Assembly (NCBI RefSeq): GCF_005405245.1
Contig: NZ_BJDR01000018.1
Location: forward strand, 1 to 39,802
Source of the DNA: Enterococcus nangangensis
GTDB taxonomy: Bacteria > Bacillota > Bacilli > Lactobacillales > Enterococcaceae
Direction: 5' to 3'
DNA length: 39,802 nt
Both the position numbers and the translations under genes were made by a program. Positions 24,353 through 34,093 of the stretch are shown piece by piece. Each line of letters opens with the position of its first letter. Within the stretch, counting starts at the first letter, position 1. The notes beneath the pieces are model-generated. The model was not told the origin of the DNA and searched no databases. It worked only from the letters and a program-made list of their open reading frames with translations.

Positions 24353-25921
24353 ATGAAAAAGATCAACCCCCTTATTCCTCTAGACTATCCGGATCCTGAT
24401 GTTATTCGGGTAGGGGAGGTCTATTATATGATTACCACCACCATGCATTTTATGCCAGGTGGGGAAATCTTACGCTCGCTGGATTTACTACACTGGGAAC
24501 ATGCGGCTTTTGTTTACGATCGTATAGATAGTACACCCGCTCAACAGCTGACAGAAACAGCAAATATTTACGGCAAAGGAATGTGGGCCGCCACATTGCG
24601 TTATCATCAAGGAATGTTTTACGTGATTTTTGTCGCCAATGATACCAAAAAAACATATCTTTATCGAAGTAAGCAAATCGCAGGGCCGTGGAAAAAAAGT
24701 ATAATTGCGGGTTTTTATCACGACTGTTCCTTGTTGTTTGATAAAGAACGGATTTTTTTAGTCTATGGCAATCGGGAAATTTGGCTAACTGAGTTGGATG
24801 AAAAGTTAACCGGTCCTAAAAAAGGTGGGTTGCACCGCCTACTGGTTTCCGACCAGGACAACCCTAATTTAGGGTATGAAGGAGCCCATCTTTATAAAAT
24901 TGACGGCTACTACTATGCTTTTTTCATTCATTCTTTAAAAGAGCGTTGGTTTAGAACCCAAGCCTGTTTTGTTGCTGATTCTTTAACCGGGACTTTTTCC
25001 GGGGGGGATGTCCTCGTAGATGACCGTAACTATTGTCAACAAGGTGTTGCCCAAGGTGGAATAGTCGCTACACCTGACGGCAAGTGGTATGCCATTTTAT
25101 TTCAAGACCACGGAGCAGTGGGACGACTTCCTATTTTAGTGCCGGTCCAGTTTGAAAATCATTTTCCGGTATTTGGTGCGGCCGGAAAGATTCCGAAAAG
25201 TTTTCCGACCCCCACTGCTAAACATTCCACTAGTTTACAACCTTTAATTGGGAGCGATAGCTTTGACCACATTTACGCTACGCCATATGGCTTTGCTCCC
25301 CAATGGCAGTTTAATCATGAGCCTAATGCCGCTGGCTACACGTTAGATAATAAAAAGCAGCGCTATCTTATTAAACCGCAAAAAATAACTGAAAATTTGA
25401 CCCAAAGTCAAAATACTTTAACGCAACGGATGACTTTTCCTACTTGTCAGGCGCAAGTGACGTTAAATGCTGAAGGTTTACAAGAAGGCGATTTTGCCGG
25501 TTTAGCTGTTTTACAAGGTGCTTACGGCTGGATTGGGGTCACCAAGGACCAAGGAAAATATTATTTAGTTATGAAATCCCGAGAATTAACCGAATTTAGT
25601 TTACAAGGTTTGCCGCTAGATGAGCATGCAGGTAAAGAGCAGGCACGCATTAGGCTTTTCAGTCCCCTTGTGACCTTGCAAGTTCGCGCCAATTTTTCTC
25701 AGATGAAAGACGTGACGAGCTTTTTCTATCAAACAGACGGAACCTTTAAGCAACTGGGGATTGAGCATCCGGTAGCCTTTAAGATGGATCATTTTTGTGG
25801 GTGTCGCTTAGGGTTATTTTGTTATAGTACGCAACAAATCGGTGGTTTTGCCGCATTTTCACAATTTCAATACGAAAATACCGGAGAGGAGCAAGAAGTT
25901 ATCGATGGAAAAAATAATTAA
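24353..25921 (+). CDS. GH43 glycosidase, second paralogue
   Basis: 522 residues with GH43 propeller and C-terminal beta-sandwich. Base D14 in LDYPDPDVIRVG, modulator D124 in FYHDCSLLFD, acid E176 in GYEGAHLYK. It differs clearly from the preceding GH43 (ITTTMHFMPGGEILRSLDLLHWEH instead of the FxxFPGVPIYHS motif) and so is a different subfamily with probably complementary linkage preference. ATG 24353 is favoured by GAGG upstream; ATG 24320 overlaps the previous stop (ATGA) without a site and would add 11 residues. Overlaps the GH39 gene by 17 bases, so translation is likely coupled. Confidence 0.9.
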   Translation: MKKINPLIPLDYPDPDVIRVGEVYYMITTTMHFMPGGEILRSLDLLHWEHAAFVYDRIDSTPAQQLTETANIYGKGMWAATLRYHQGMFYVIFVANDTKKTYLYRSKQIAGPWKKSIIAGFYHDCSLLFDKERIFLVYGNREIWLTELDEKLTGPKKGGLHRLLVSDQDNPNLGYEGAHLYKIDGYYYAFFIHSLKERWFRTQACFVADSLTGTFSGGDVLVDDRNYCQQGVAQGGIVATPDGKWYAILFQDHGAVGRLPILVPVQFENHFPVFGAAGKIPKSFPTPTAKHSTSLQPLIGSDSFDHIYATPYGFAPQWQFNHEPNAAGYTLDNKKQRYLIKPQKITENLTQSQNTLTQRMTFPTCQAQVTLNAEGLQEGDFAGLAVLQGAYGWIGVTKDQGKYYLVMKSRELTEFSLQGLPLDEHAGKEQARIRLFSPLVTLQVRANFSQMKDVTSFFYQTDGTFKQLGIEHPVAFKMDHFCGCRLGLFCYSTQQIGGFAAFSQFQYENTGEEQEVIDGKNN

Positions 25922-27380
25922 CATTCAAGATGAACAAACCATTTCTTTTCGTAACCAAGTAGATTTTTGTGTGGGTACTGGGCGGATGGATTTAGCTTTA
26001 CAAGAAGAGTATTTAAAACAACTAGCCTTAGTGCAAGCTGAAATTGGTTTTCGTTATATTCGCGGACATGGTCTTTTTTCAGAAGGGATGGCCATTTATC
26101 ATGAGTATGTGAATGAACAAGGAGAAACCGTTCCAGAATATAATTTTACTTATTTGGATCGCGTGATGGATGCCTATCTGAAATTGAACATTCGCCCTTT
26201 TTTAGAGTTGGGCTTTATGCCTAAACAACTGGCTAGTGGCTCACAAACGGTTTTTTATTGGCAAGGCAATGTGACCCCTCCTAAAGATTATCGCAACTGG
26301 CAAAAGTTGGTGACGGCTACTTTACAACATTTAATTCAGCGGTATGGACAAGAAGTCTTCACTTGGCCGATTGAAGTTTGGAATGAACCTAACTTAGCTG
26401 GCTTTTGGCAAGAGGCTGATATGGCAGAATACTTTAAATTATTTTCCGTAACGTTTAAAGCGGTTAAAGAAGTAGACCCCCGCTTTCAAGTGGGAGGACC
26501 GGCGATTTGTGGTGTCGATGACGAACGCTGGCTCCGGGAGTTTTTACAGTATTGTCAGCAACAAGGAATTGCCTTAGATGCAGTAACCCGCCATTTTTAT
26601 ACGGTATCAGCGCCGGAAACGTGTGGGCATTATTCCTACATGGCTTTACGCGCACCAGAAGAAAGCTTACAGGAACTTACAACTTCTAGAAAAATTATCG
26701 ATTCTTTTCCAGCGTTTAGGGGCTTACCCATGCATATTACGGAATTTAACACCTCTTATCGTCCAGATACACCTTTACACGATACTGTGAAAAATGCTGC
26801 GTATATTGCTCAATTATTGGCGGTCTTGGGGCAAACTAGTGCTTCTTATTCTTATTGGACCTTTGGCGATGTGTTTGAAGAACAGGGAGTGCCTTTTACT
26901 CCTTTTCATGGTGGCTTTGGTTTAGTCGCTAACGGCAACATTCCTAAACCGACTTTTTGGACTTTCGCCTTTTTTAAACGCTTACAAGGAAAAGCGATTT
27001 ACCAAGATGAGACCTGTGTGCTCGTTAAAACGGATACTGGTTATCGTGGCGTAGCGTGGAATTATAGTCCAACAGAACGCACCAAATGTTTTTCAATACC
27101 AGAAAGTAGTCAAGAATATAGTTTTGTAGCAGAAATTGTCGATGAAAAAAGTGGCAATCCCTTAAAAGTTTGGCACGATTTGGGACAACCTCGTAGTTTG
27201 ACGCCTGGCCAACAAAAATTATTGCAACTGGCAGCACAACCACGGGTGGAGAGTCAAAGATTGCAAAGCGCAATGCTGACGATCGCACTCCCGCCCTATG
27301 GTGTTTGTTACTTTGAATTAAAGGCGATTGCTACTCAGCCAGATCGCGGCTTTGACGCAGAAAAAATTGGTTTAGTGTAG
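25905..27380 (+). CDS. GH39 beta-xylosidase
   Basis: Retaining beta-xylosidase that releases xylose from the non-reducing end of xylo-oligosaccharides. 491 residues, cytoplasmic. Acid/base E161 in IEVWNEPNLAGFW and nucleophile E280 in MHITEFNTSY correspond to the catalytic pair of Thermoanaerobacterium XynB (E160/E277 by recall). C-terminal beta-sandwich after about residue 370. ATG 25905 follows GGAGAGGAGCAAGAAG; the longer frame starting at 25842 lies within the preceding gene. Together with GH8 Rex it would trim the backbone from both ends. Confidence 0.95.
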   Translation: MEKIINIQDEQTISFRNQVDFCVGTGRMDLALQEEYLKQLALVQAEIGFRYIRGHGLFSEGMAIYHEYVNEQGETVPEYNFTYLDRVMDAYLKLNIRPFLELGFMPKQLASGSQTVFYWQGNVTPPKDYRNWQKLVTATLQHLIQRYGQEVFTWPIEVWNEPNLAGFWQEADMAEYFKLFSVTFKAVKEVDPRFQVGGPAICGVDDERWLREFLQYCQQQGIALDAVTRHFYTVSAPETCGHYSYMALRAPEESLQELTTSRKIIDSFPAFRGLPMHITEFNTSYRPDTPLHDTVKNAAYIAQLLAVLGQTSASYSYWTFGDVFEEQGVPFTPFHGGFGLVANGNIPKPTFWTFAFFKRLQGKAIYQDETCVLVKTDTGYRGVAWNYSPTERTKCFSIPESSQEYSFVAEIVDEKSGNPLKVWHDLGQPRSLTPGQQKLLQLAAQPRVESQRLQSAMLTIALPPYGVCYFELKAIATQPDRGFDAEKIGLV

Positions 27381-27409
27381 TAGCGGAACATTGAAATGGA
27401 GGGGATTTC

Positions 27410-28243
27410 ATGATGCAATTAGAAGGACATCATAGTGGTGAGCGACTAGACTTTCAAGCCTATCATCCGGAATCCTTAAGATATCCGGAACATTTACATC
27501 GCTGCTTTGAGTTTTTATATTGTCGTCAAGGTGAGACGACACTTTCAATTAATCAAAAAAAGTTTACCTTACAGGCTGAAGAATTTGCCTTAATTTTTCC
27601 TTATCAACCTCATGAAATTATGACCATAGAATATTCCCAATTGGATGTTTTAGTTTTTTCACCAGAATTTATCGAAGATTTTTATGCCAAATTAGGAGGC
27701 GTAAAGTTTGAAAATCCTATTTTTTCTTTGAAGAAAAAAAGGTATCAGCGTTTGTTTCCCAGTTTATTTGAAACCTCCTCCCTCTATGAGCGGAAAGCGG
27801 CCTTGTATGAATTGTTAAGCATTGCTGAAAAAAGCACGATTTTTGTGCCTTCCAACGATAATAAACAAATTGTGACCCAAATTATTTTATATATTGAAGG
27901 GCACTTTAAAGAGAATTTAACCATGAAACAATTAAGTGAACATTTAGGGTACAGTGATGTTCACGTTTCAAAGATTATTTCGACGAATTTTGATAATTCT
28001 TTTCCTAATATTTTAAATCATGCGCGGGTTAACTATGCCTGCTACTTATTAAGTAATACGCATCAAACCGTGACGACGATTGCCGATAGTTCAGGATTTC
28101 AAAATGTCCGCAGCTTTAATCGTAATTTCAAAAAAATTATGGGGCGCACGCCGAAAGAATTTCGTGACCAAGCTAAGCAAGAAGAATGTTGCTGCGCCCA
28201 ACAAGAGCAGCCTCATGAACCAAATAAAACCAAGGAAAAATAA
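27410..28243 (+). CDS. AraC-family transcriptional regulator
   Basis: 277 residues: N-terminal cupin-like sensing part (about 1-130, with YPEHLHRCFEFLYCRQGE) and C-terminal double HTH (about 160-262: NLTMKQLSEHLGYSDVHVSKIIS and TVTTIADSSGFQNVRSFNRNFKKIMGRTPKEFRD). It most likely activates the glycan locus at the direct repeats 17071-17104. Being inside the operon it would amplify its own expression. The C-terminal tail EECCCAQQEQ has three consecutive Cys, an odd feature. Start after TGGAGGGGATTTC; two ATG codons stand in tandem. Confidence 0.92.
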   Translation: MMQLEGHHSGERLDFQAYHPESLRYPEHLHRCFEFLYCRQGETTLSINQKKFTLQAEEFALIFPYQPHEIMTIEYSQLDVLVFSPEFIEDFYAKLGGVKFENPIFSLKKKRYQRLFPSLFETSSLYERKAALYELLSIAEKSTIFVPSNDNKQIVTQIILYIEGHFKENLTMKQLSEHLGYSDVHVSKIISTNFDNSFPNILNHARVNYACYLLSNTHQTVTTIADSSGFQNVRSFNRNFKKIMGRTPKEFRDQAKQEECCCAQQEQPHEPNKTKEK

Positions 28244-28263
28244 TTTCCGTAAGGAGCAAAACG

Positions 28264-30267
28264 ATGGCGATTTTTAGACAAGGACCAGATTTTTTAGAAT
28301 TTCAACACGACAATGAGCGGGTGCGGATTATCGCCTGGGGAAAAAATAGTTTACGGGTGATTAGTACCCCCAATGGCCCGCTAGACTTAAGTAGCGCAGG
28401 ACTAATGCCGGCACCAACTCCTCAGACTCCTGAAATTAGTTTACAAGAGGATACGGCCACCATTCAAAACGGTAAAATTAAAGCTTTCGTGGATTTTCGC
28501 GGCTGGTTTAATCACATGGGCAGAATTTCATTTTATGATGAAACGGACCAACTCTTACTAGAAGAAATGGATGGCGGCGGGGCGTTAAATCGTCGTAGCC
28601 GTCACTTCCGTCCACAAATTGGGGGCGACCAACGCTTAACCGCCACTTTTTGGAGTAATCCGCAAGAAAAAATTTATGGTATGGGGCAATATCAACAAGA
28701 CATTTTCGATTTAAAAGGCTGCAATTTAGAACTGGCCCATCGTAATTCCCAAGCTTCGATTCCTTTTTATCTATCTAGTCAAGGATACGGTTTTTTATGG
28801 AATAATCCAGCGATTGGCAGCGTTTCTTTTGGGAAAAATACAACGGAATGGCGCGCCGATAGTACGAAACAACTGGATTATTGGGTAACTAGCGGCAGCA
28901 CTCCTGCTGAAATTGAAACGCAATATTCCGCAGTAACCGGGCGCACTCCCATGATGCCTGAATACGGTCTAGGCTTTTGGCAATGTAAGCTGCGGTACGA
29001 AAATCAAGAAGAAGTGCTGAAGGTTGCTCGAAAATACCATGAATTAGGAATTAAAATTGATGTCTTAGTCATTGATTATTATCATTGGCCCCGTTGTGGA
29101 GATTTTCGTTTTGATGAACAATTTTTCCCAAAAGTAAAAGAAATGGCCGCGGAATGCAAAACGTATGGCATCGAATTAATGGTTTCAGTTTGGCCCCAAA
29201 TTGATGTCCGCAGTGAAAACTTTGCAGAGATGAAGGCCAATGGATTTTTGGTGGAAAGTGCTCATGGCTTAGATGTCCAGATGATTTTTCTGGGGAATAA
29301 TGTTTTTTACGATGCCACTAATCCCCAAGCTCGCCAATACGTCTGGCAAAAAATTAAAAAGAATTATCGCCAACAGGGAATTAAGCTTTTTTGGTTAGAT
29401 GAAGCGGAACCGGAATTTAGTAGCTATGACTTTGATGTTTATCGCTATTATCTTGGTAGTGCGTTACAAAAAAGTAATCTGTATCCACGAGAGTACGTCA
29501 AGGGATTTTTTAAAGGAGAGAATCAGGATTTTGGGGAAACGACGATTAAATTAGTGCGCTGCGCTTGGGTGGGCAGCCAACAATATGGGGCCTTAGTGTG
29601 GTCAGGGGATATTCATTCCACCTATCAAGATTTTAAAAATCAAATTGTGGCGGGCTTACAAATGGGGATTGCCGGCATCCCTTGGTGGACCACAGATATT
29701 GGTGGCTTTCACAATGGAAATATTCACGACCCGCACTTTCAAGAACTGTTAATCAGATGGTTCCAATATGGCACCTTTAGTCCCGTCATGAGAATTCACG
29801 GCAGTCGCCATCCTCATCATGAAGTTTTTAAAGCAGATGGAGAAGCTGCTGAATGGAGTGGGGCTGAAAATGAAATTTGGAGTTACGGCCCAGAAAATTT
29901 TGAAATTATGAAAAAATTCATTAATATCCGGGAAAAGATGCGAGGGTATACGCGCCAGCTGATGGAAATAGCTCACAAAGAAGGTCAACCGGTATTGCGG
30001 ACGATGTTTCATGAGTTTCCAGCAGATGAAACTTGTTGGCATTTAAAAGATCAATACATGTTTGGCAGTGACCTCTTAGTCGCCCCTGTCGTGGAAGCAG
30101 GCGCCAGAAAAAGAAAAGTGTACTTACCCAAAGACACCCACTGGACAGATGCTCGAACCGGCGAAGTTTTAACTGGTGGTCAATGGATAGAAGCTTCCGC
30201 CGCCATAGAGACTTTACCCATCTTTTTACGAGAAGGTCGTCAAAGCTATTTGATTGGGGAAATTTAA
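28264..30267 (+). CDS. GH31 alpha-xylosidase-like enzyme
   Basis: 667 residues, cytoplasmic. Nucleophile D379 in LFWLDEAEPE and acid/base D449 in VWSGDIHSTY, plus the C-terminal GH31 motif GIPWWTTDIGGF and SPVMRIHGSR. GH31 holds alpha-glucosidases and alpha-xylosidases; the KLFWLDEAEPE version and the xylan context favour alpha-xylosidase. In a cereal arabinoxylan it could remove alpha-xylose side groups; in xyloglucan it would remove the Xyl of isoprimeverose. The surrounding enzymes favour xylan, but this is inference. Start after TAAGGAGCAAAACG. Confidence 0.9.
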   Translation: MAIFRQGPDFLEFQHDNERVRIIAWGKNSLRVISTPNGPLDLSSAGLMPAPTPQTPEISLQEDTATIQNGKIKAFVDFRGWFNHMGRISFYDETDQLLLEEMDGGGALNRRSRHFRPQIGGDQRLTATFWSNPQEKIYGMGQYQQDIFDLKGCNLELAHRNSQASIPFYLSSQGYGFLWNNPAIGSVSFGKNTTEWRADSTKQLDYWVTSGSTPAEIETQYSAVTGRTPMMPEYGLGFWQCKLRYENQEEVLKVARKYHELGIKIDVLVIDYYHWPRCGDFRFDEQFFPKVKEMAAECKTYGIELMVSVWPQIDVRSENFAEMKANGFLVESAHGLDVQMIFLGNNVFYDATNPQARQYVWQKIKKNYRQQGIKLFWLDEAEPEFSSYDFDVYRYYLGSALQKSNLYPREYVKGFFKGENQDFGETTIKLVRCAWVGSQQYGALVWSGDIHSTYQDFKNQIVAGLQMGIAGIPWWTTDIGGFHNGNIHDPHFQELLIRWFQYGTFSPVMRIHGSRHPHHEVFKADGEAAEWSGAENEIWSYGPENFEIMKKFINIREKMRGYTRQLMEIAHKEGQPVLRTMFHEFPADETCWHLKDQYMFGSDLLVAPVVEAGARKRKVYLPKDTHWTDARTGEVLTGGQWIEASAAIETLPIFLREGRQSYLIGEI

Positions 30268-30366
30268 CGCCCTTGCTGCCGCCTTTTGCAAGTTATCAAA
30301 AAATCATCAAGATATTCAGCAGACTTTTTTACCATAAATGAATTGTCAGAAATAGAGGAAATGATC

Positions 30367-32724
30367 ATGAAAGCGATAGCTACTTCTCAAATTGTCATCC
30401 AGGACGCGTATGTCAAAAATGCGCAAGAAAAGTTAGAACACTATCTAATAAGTTTAGATCCAAAAATGTTTTTATTCGAATTTTATCAAGTAGCCCAACT
30501 CCCACCTTTGACTGCTGAAGGTTATCAAGGATGGGAACGGAGTGATCAAGTAAATTTTCGCGGACATTTTTTTGGACACTTTATGTCAGCTTGCGCTTTA
30601 GCCTTTCAAAGTACCCATGATGAAAAAATAAAGAAAATACTCCTAGCAAAAATGAAGCTGGCCATCACGAGTTTAGCAGAAATTCAAGAAGCATATGGGA
30701 AAAATCATCCGGCAAGTAAAGGCTATCTCTCCGCTTTTAGAGAAGTTGCCCTAGACGAAGTGGAAGGCAAAAGCGTTCCCGAAAAGGAAAAAGAGAACTG
30801 TCTAGTGCCTTGGTATAACTTACACAAAATATTAGCAGGGTTACTAGATATTAGCGAACACACTTGGCTCAAAGACCAAGCCTTAAGTAAGCTCGCTTTA
30901 AAGGTAGCGCAAGAATTTGGGACTTATATTTACCTACGACTGACGAAACTCCAAGATAAAAGTAAAATGTTGGCGGTGGAATACGGGGGCATGAATGAAG
31001 CTTTATATCGTTTGTATCAGCTAACGGGAAATTATCAGTATGCTGAGGCCGCTAGTTATTTTGATGAAGTTTCTTTATTTGAAAAATTAGCTTTAAAGCA
31101 AGATATTTTGCCAGGAAAACACGCCAACACTACGATTCCTAAGTTGACGGGCGCGTTAAAACGCTATCAAGTATTGCAAACTAGCGAAGCGCAAAAAAAT
31201 TTAACCTCTACTGAAATTCAGCAACTACCGCTTTATTTACAAGCAGCGAAAAATTTTTGGGAACTCGTGGTGACGCAGCATAGTTATTGCACTGGCGGCA
31301 ACTCCCAAGGGGAACATTTTCATCAACCAGAGGAATTGTTTCATGATGCTTTTGGAAAAGGCGGCGAATGTACGTGTGAAACGTGTAATACCTACAATAT
31401 GCTGAAGCTTTCACGAGGCTTGTATGAAGTAACCAAAGAGGTGAAATATTTAAACTTTTACGAAAAAGTGTATATCAATGCGATTTTGGCTGCGCAAAAC
31501 CCGAAAAATGGCATGATGATGTATTTCCAACCGATGGGAGCCGGCTACAATAAAGTTTACAACCGCCCCTTTGATGAGTTTTGGTGTTGCACGGGAACGG
31601 GCATTGAGAGTTTTTCCAAGCTGGCCGACACTTATTATTATGAAGAAAACGGCATTATTTATGTCAATCTGTATTTTTCCAATGAACTAACCCTACCGGC
31701 ATATAATGCGGTACTTTTACAACAAACCAATCGTCCAAAGGGAAGCAGTTCCTTTAGTGTAAAACCCTTAGATCCGCGTTACCCGACAATTCCTTTTAAA
31801 CTTGCTTTTCGTTTGCCGGACTGGAATAAAGCTTGGTCTTTAAAAATTAATGGCAAAAAAGAAGAGGCGAACTTACAACATGGTTTTATTGTGCCTAATT
31901 TTGTGATTAAAAACGGTTCTAAATGGCAACTAGATTTGACGCTAGCTTTAACTGTCAATAGCACTTTCGACAATCCTCATTATCTAGCCTTTCAGTATGG
32001 TCCTTATGTGTTAGCTGCTGAATTGGGGAAAGAAAAGGTGAACTTGGACCAGCCCAATGGCATTTTGGTTCGGGCCGCCACCAAGCTAGCTTCTTTGCCA
32101 GAACAATTGTTGTTAGAACAAGGAGATGTGGCCACCATTACCCAACATTTACATTTGGTAAATCTTCCGGGAAAGTTATTGGCTTTTAAAACGAACCACC
32201 TCACACCTGCACTGACCTTTACCCCTTATTATGAACTTCATGACCAACGCTATGGTATTTATTTCCAGACCACCACCAATGTTGCGGATATCACGGCCAA
32301 AAGCACTGAAAAGTCACCCATGCCCCTGATAGAATTGAGTAATTTTGATGGCAACAATAGTGAATATGCCTTTCGTTTAAAATATCAAGCTAGCAAAATA
32401 GGAGAAAAGGGGGGGGAACGTTATCGCCAGAGTATAGAAAATGGCTGGTTTAGTTATGTCTTTACGCCTCCTAAAAATCAACGGCTCACTAAAATGACGC
32501 TCCTTTTAAGAGCAACTATTCCCAACACAGCCGTGAAAGTTGTTTTTAACCATGATGCAAAATTTACTAAAATCATGGAGGCTGCGGCCAATCAAGAAGA
32601 ACTGACCCAAGTAAAAATTGCTATTCCCCCTGAACTGCAAAATGAATCCCCGCTGGAGGTTTTGTTTACCGGGATTGACGGGCACAAGAGCCCAGAAATT
32701 TATCAAATAGCGCTGTTTAGTTAA
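30367..32724 (+). CDS. GH127-family beta-L-arabinofuranosidase-like enzyme (DUF1680)
   Basis: 785 residues. The alpha/alpha-barrel part carries the metal-thiol centre of GH127: E338 and C340 in GECTCETCNTYN and the Cys pair C407-C408 in EFWCCTGTGIESF, equivalent to E338/C340/C417/C418 of Bifidobacterium HypBA1 (numbers from memory). One of the two Cys is the nucleophile in that enzyme. It is over 100 residues longer than HypBA1, with an additional C-terminal beta domain. Start at ATG 30367 is set by GAGG eight bases upstream; earlier in-frame codons to 30286 lack a site. No signal peptide. Substrate in this locus uncertain. Confidence 0.9.
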   Translation: MKAIATSQIVIQDAYVKNAQEKLEHYLISLDPKMFLFEFYQVAQLPPLTAEGYQGWERSDQVNFRGHFFGHFMSACALAFQSTHDEKIKKILLAKMKLAITSLAEIQEAYGKNHPASKGYLSAFREVALDEVEGKSVPEKEKENCLVPWYNLHKILAGLLDISEHTWLKDQALSKLALKVAQEFGTYIYLRLTKLQDKSKMLAVEYGGMNEALYRLYQLTGNYQYAEAASYFDEVSLFEKLALKQDILPGKHANTTIPKLTGALKRYQVLQTSEAQKNLTSTEIQQLPLYLQAAKNFWELVVTQHSYCTGGNSQGEHFHQPEELFHDAFGKGGECTCETCNTYNMLKLSRGLYEVTKEVKYLNFYEKVYINAILAAQNPKNGMMMYFQPMGAGYNKVYNRPFDEFWCCTGTGIESFSKLADTYYYEENGIIYVNLYFSNELTLPAYNAVLLQQTNRPKGSSSFSVKPLDPRYPTIPFKLAFRLPDWNKAWSLKINGKKEEANLQHGFIVPNFVIKNGSKWQLDLTLALTVNSTFDNPHYLAFQYGPYVLAAELGKEKVNLDQPNGILVRAATKLASLPEQLLLEQGDVATITQHLHLVNLPGKLLAFKTNHLTPALTFTPYYELHDQRYGIYFQTTTNVADITAKSTEKSPMPLIELSNFDGNNSEYAFRLKYQASKIGEKGGERYRQSIENGWFSYVFTPPKNQRLTKMTLLLRATIPNTAVKVVFNHDAKFTKIMEAAANQEELTQVKIAIPPELQNESPLEVLFTGIDGHKSPEIYQIALFS

Positions 32725-32755
32725 AAGCTTTTCATTTAAAGAGAGAAGGGAAAAA

Positions 32756-34039
32756 ATGTCGCCGGAAATTAACCAGTTAAATCATCTTAAATTTGCCCCC
32801 ACCCCTCCCATGGGCTGGAACAGTTGGGACTGTTATGGCGCTTCCGTCACGGAAGAAGAAGTTCGCGCCCACGCTCATTTTATGAGTCAACATTTAAAAA
32901 AATACGGTTGGGAATATGTGGTCGTGGATATTCAATGGTCAGAACCTCAAGCTACTTCAAGCCGCTACAATGCTTTTTATCCATTAAACATGGATGAATA
33001 TTCCCGTTTAATCCCAGCGGAAAATCGTTTTCCTAGTGCAGCTAATGGGGTAGGATTTAAAGCTTTAGCCGCGGATATCCACGCCTTAGGGTTGAAATTT
33101 GGCATTCACATCATGAGGGGGATTCCCCGCCAAGCTGTGCATCAAAATACGCCGATTAAAGGGACCGCAAAAAGAGCTCGCGATATTGCTTTAAATAATA
33201 TTTGTCCTTGGAATTCGGATATGTACGGGGTCAATGTCGATTTGCCAGAAGGCCAATTGTATTATGATTCTTTAATCGAGCTTTATGCTGAATGGGGCGT
33301 TGACTTCATTAAGGTGGATGATATCGCAAATTCTTATCTTTACGGAGGTCCCCATCGCAAAGAAATTTCTGCCCTGCAAAAAGCTATTCAAAAAGTAGGC
33401 CGGCCAATCGTCTTATCTTTATCTCCAGGACCAGCCCAAGTCGCCGCCGGTTCTTTTTTGCAAGAGCAAGCCAATATGTGGCGGATGACAGATGATTTTT
33501 GGGACCATTGGGCATCGTTATATGTCATGTTTGACCGCTGTAAAGAATGGGCACCTTATGTGCGGCCGGGAAACTGGCCAGATTGTGATATGCTCCCTTT
33601 AGGTCATCTTGGGCTGCGAGCATCTGATGGCGGCGGGGGTGATAATTGGACTCGTTTTACAAAGGATGAGCAATATACCTTAATGTCTCTGTGGACTATT
33701 TTCCAGTCTCCCTTAATGTACGGCGGAACCTTGCCGGATATTGATCCGTTTACCTTAAGTTTGTTGACCAATGAAGAAGTTTTAACAATGCATCGTACCA
33801 TCACGTACCGTCGTCAGTATTACCGCGATGAAGAGTGGATTGTTTGGCGGGGGACAAGTCCTGAAAGAGAATATGTAGCCATTTTTAATGTGAGTGCTGA
33901 AGAAAAGAACGTGCCCACTTTTTTAGCGGACTCAATATTGAAAAAGCCAGGAACTGTTCATAGCTTGTGGGAAAAAAAGGACATTCAACTGAAAGAAAAA
34001 AAGGTGGCCCCCCATGGCGCCTTGCTGATTTCTTTGTAA
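32756..34039 (+). CDS. GH27 alpha-galactosidase/beta-L-arabinopyranosidase-like enzyme
   Basis: 427 residues. GH27 marks: PPMGWNSWDCYG near the start, nucleophile D188 in VDFIKVDDIA, acid/base D246 or D247 in WRMTDDFWDHW, and PDCDMLPLG. The family includes alpha-galactosidases and beta-L-arabinopyranosidases; residues next to the active site cannot be judged by eye. In this locus it could remove terminal galactose from xylan side chains. Cytoplasmic. Start after AGAGAGAAGGGAAAA. It ends 54 bases before the CE4 gene. Confidence 0.92.
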   Translation: MSPEINQLNHLKFAPTPPMGWNSWDCYGASVTEEEVRAHAHFMSQHLKKYGWEYVVVDIQWSEPQATSSRYNAFYPLNMDEYSRLIPAENRFPSAANGVGFKALAADIHALGLKFGIHIMRGIPRQAVHQNTPIKGTAKRARDIALNNICPWNSDMYGVNVDLPEGQLYYDSLIELYAEWGVDFIKVDDIANSYLYGGPHRKEISALQKAIQKVGRPIVLSLSPGPAQVAAGSFLQEQANMWRMTDDFWDHWASLYVMFDRCKEWAPYVRPGNWPDCDMLPLGHLGLRASDGGGGDNWTRFTKDEQYTLMSLWTIFQSPLMYGGTLPDIDPFTLSLLTNEEVLTMHRTITYRRQYYRDEEWIVWRGTSPEREYVAIFNVSAEEKNVPTFLADSILKKPGTVHSLWEKKDIQLKEKKVAPHGALLISL

Positions 34040-34093
34040 ACCACCGGCCAATTGGCGGAAAGGTTAAAAAGGACAAATTTGATGGAGGGAAAA

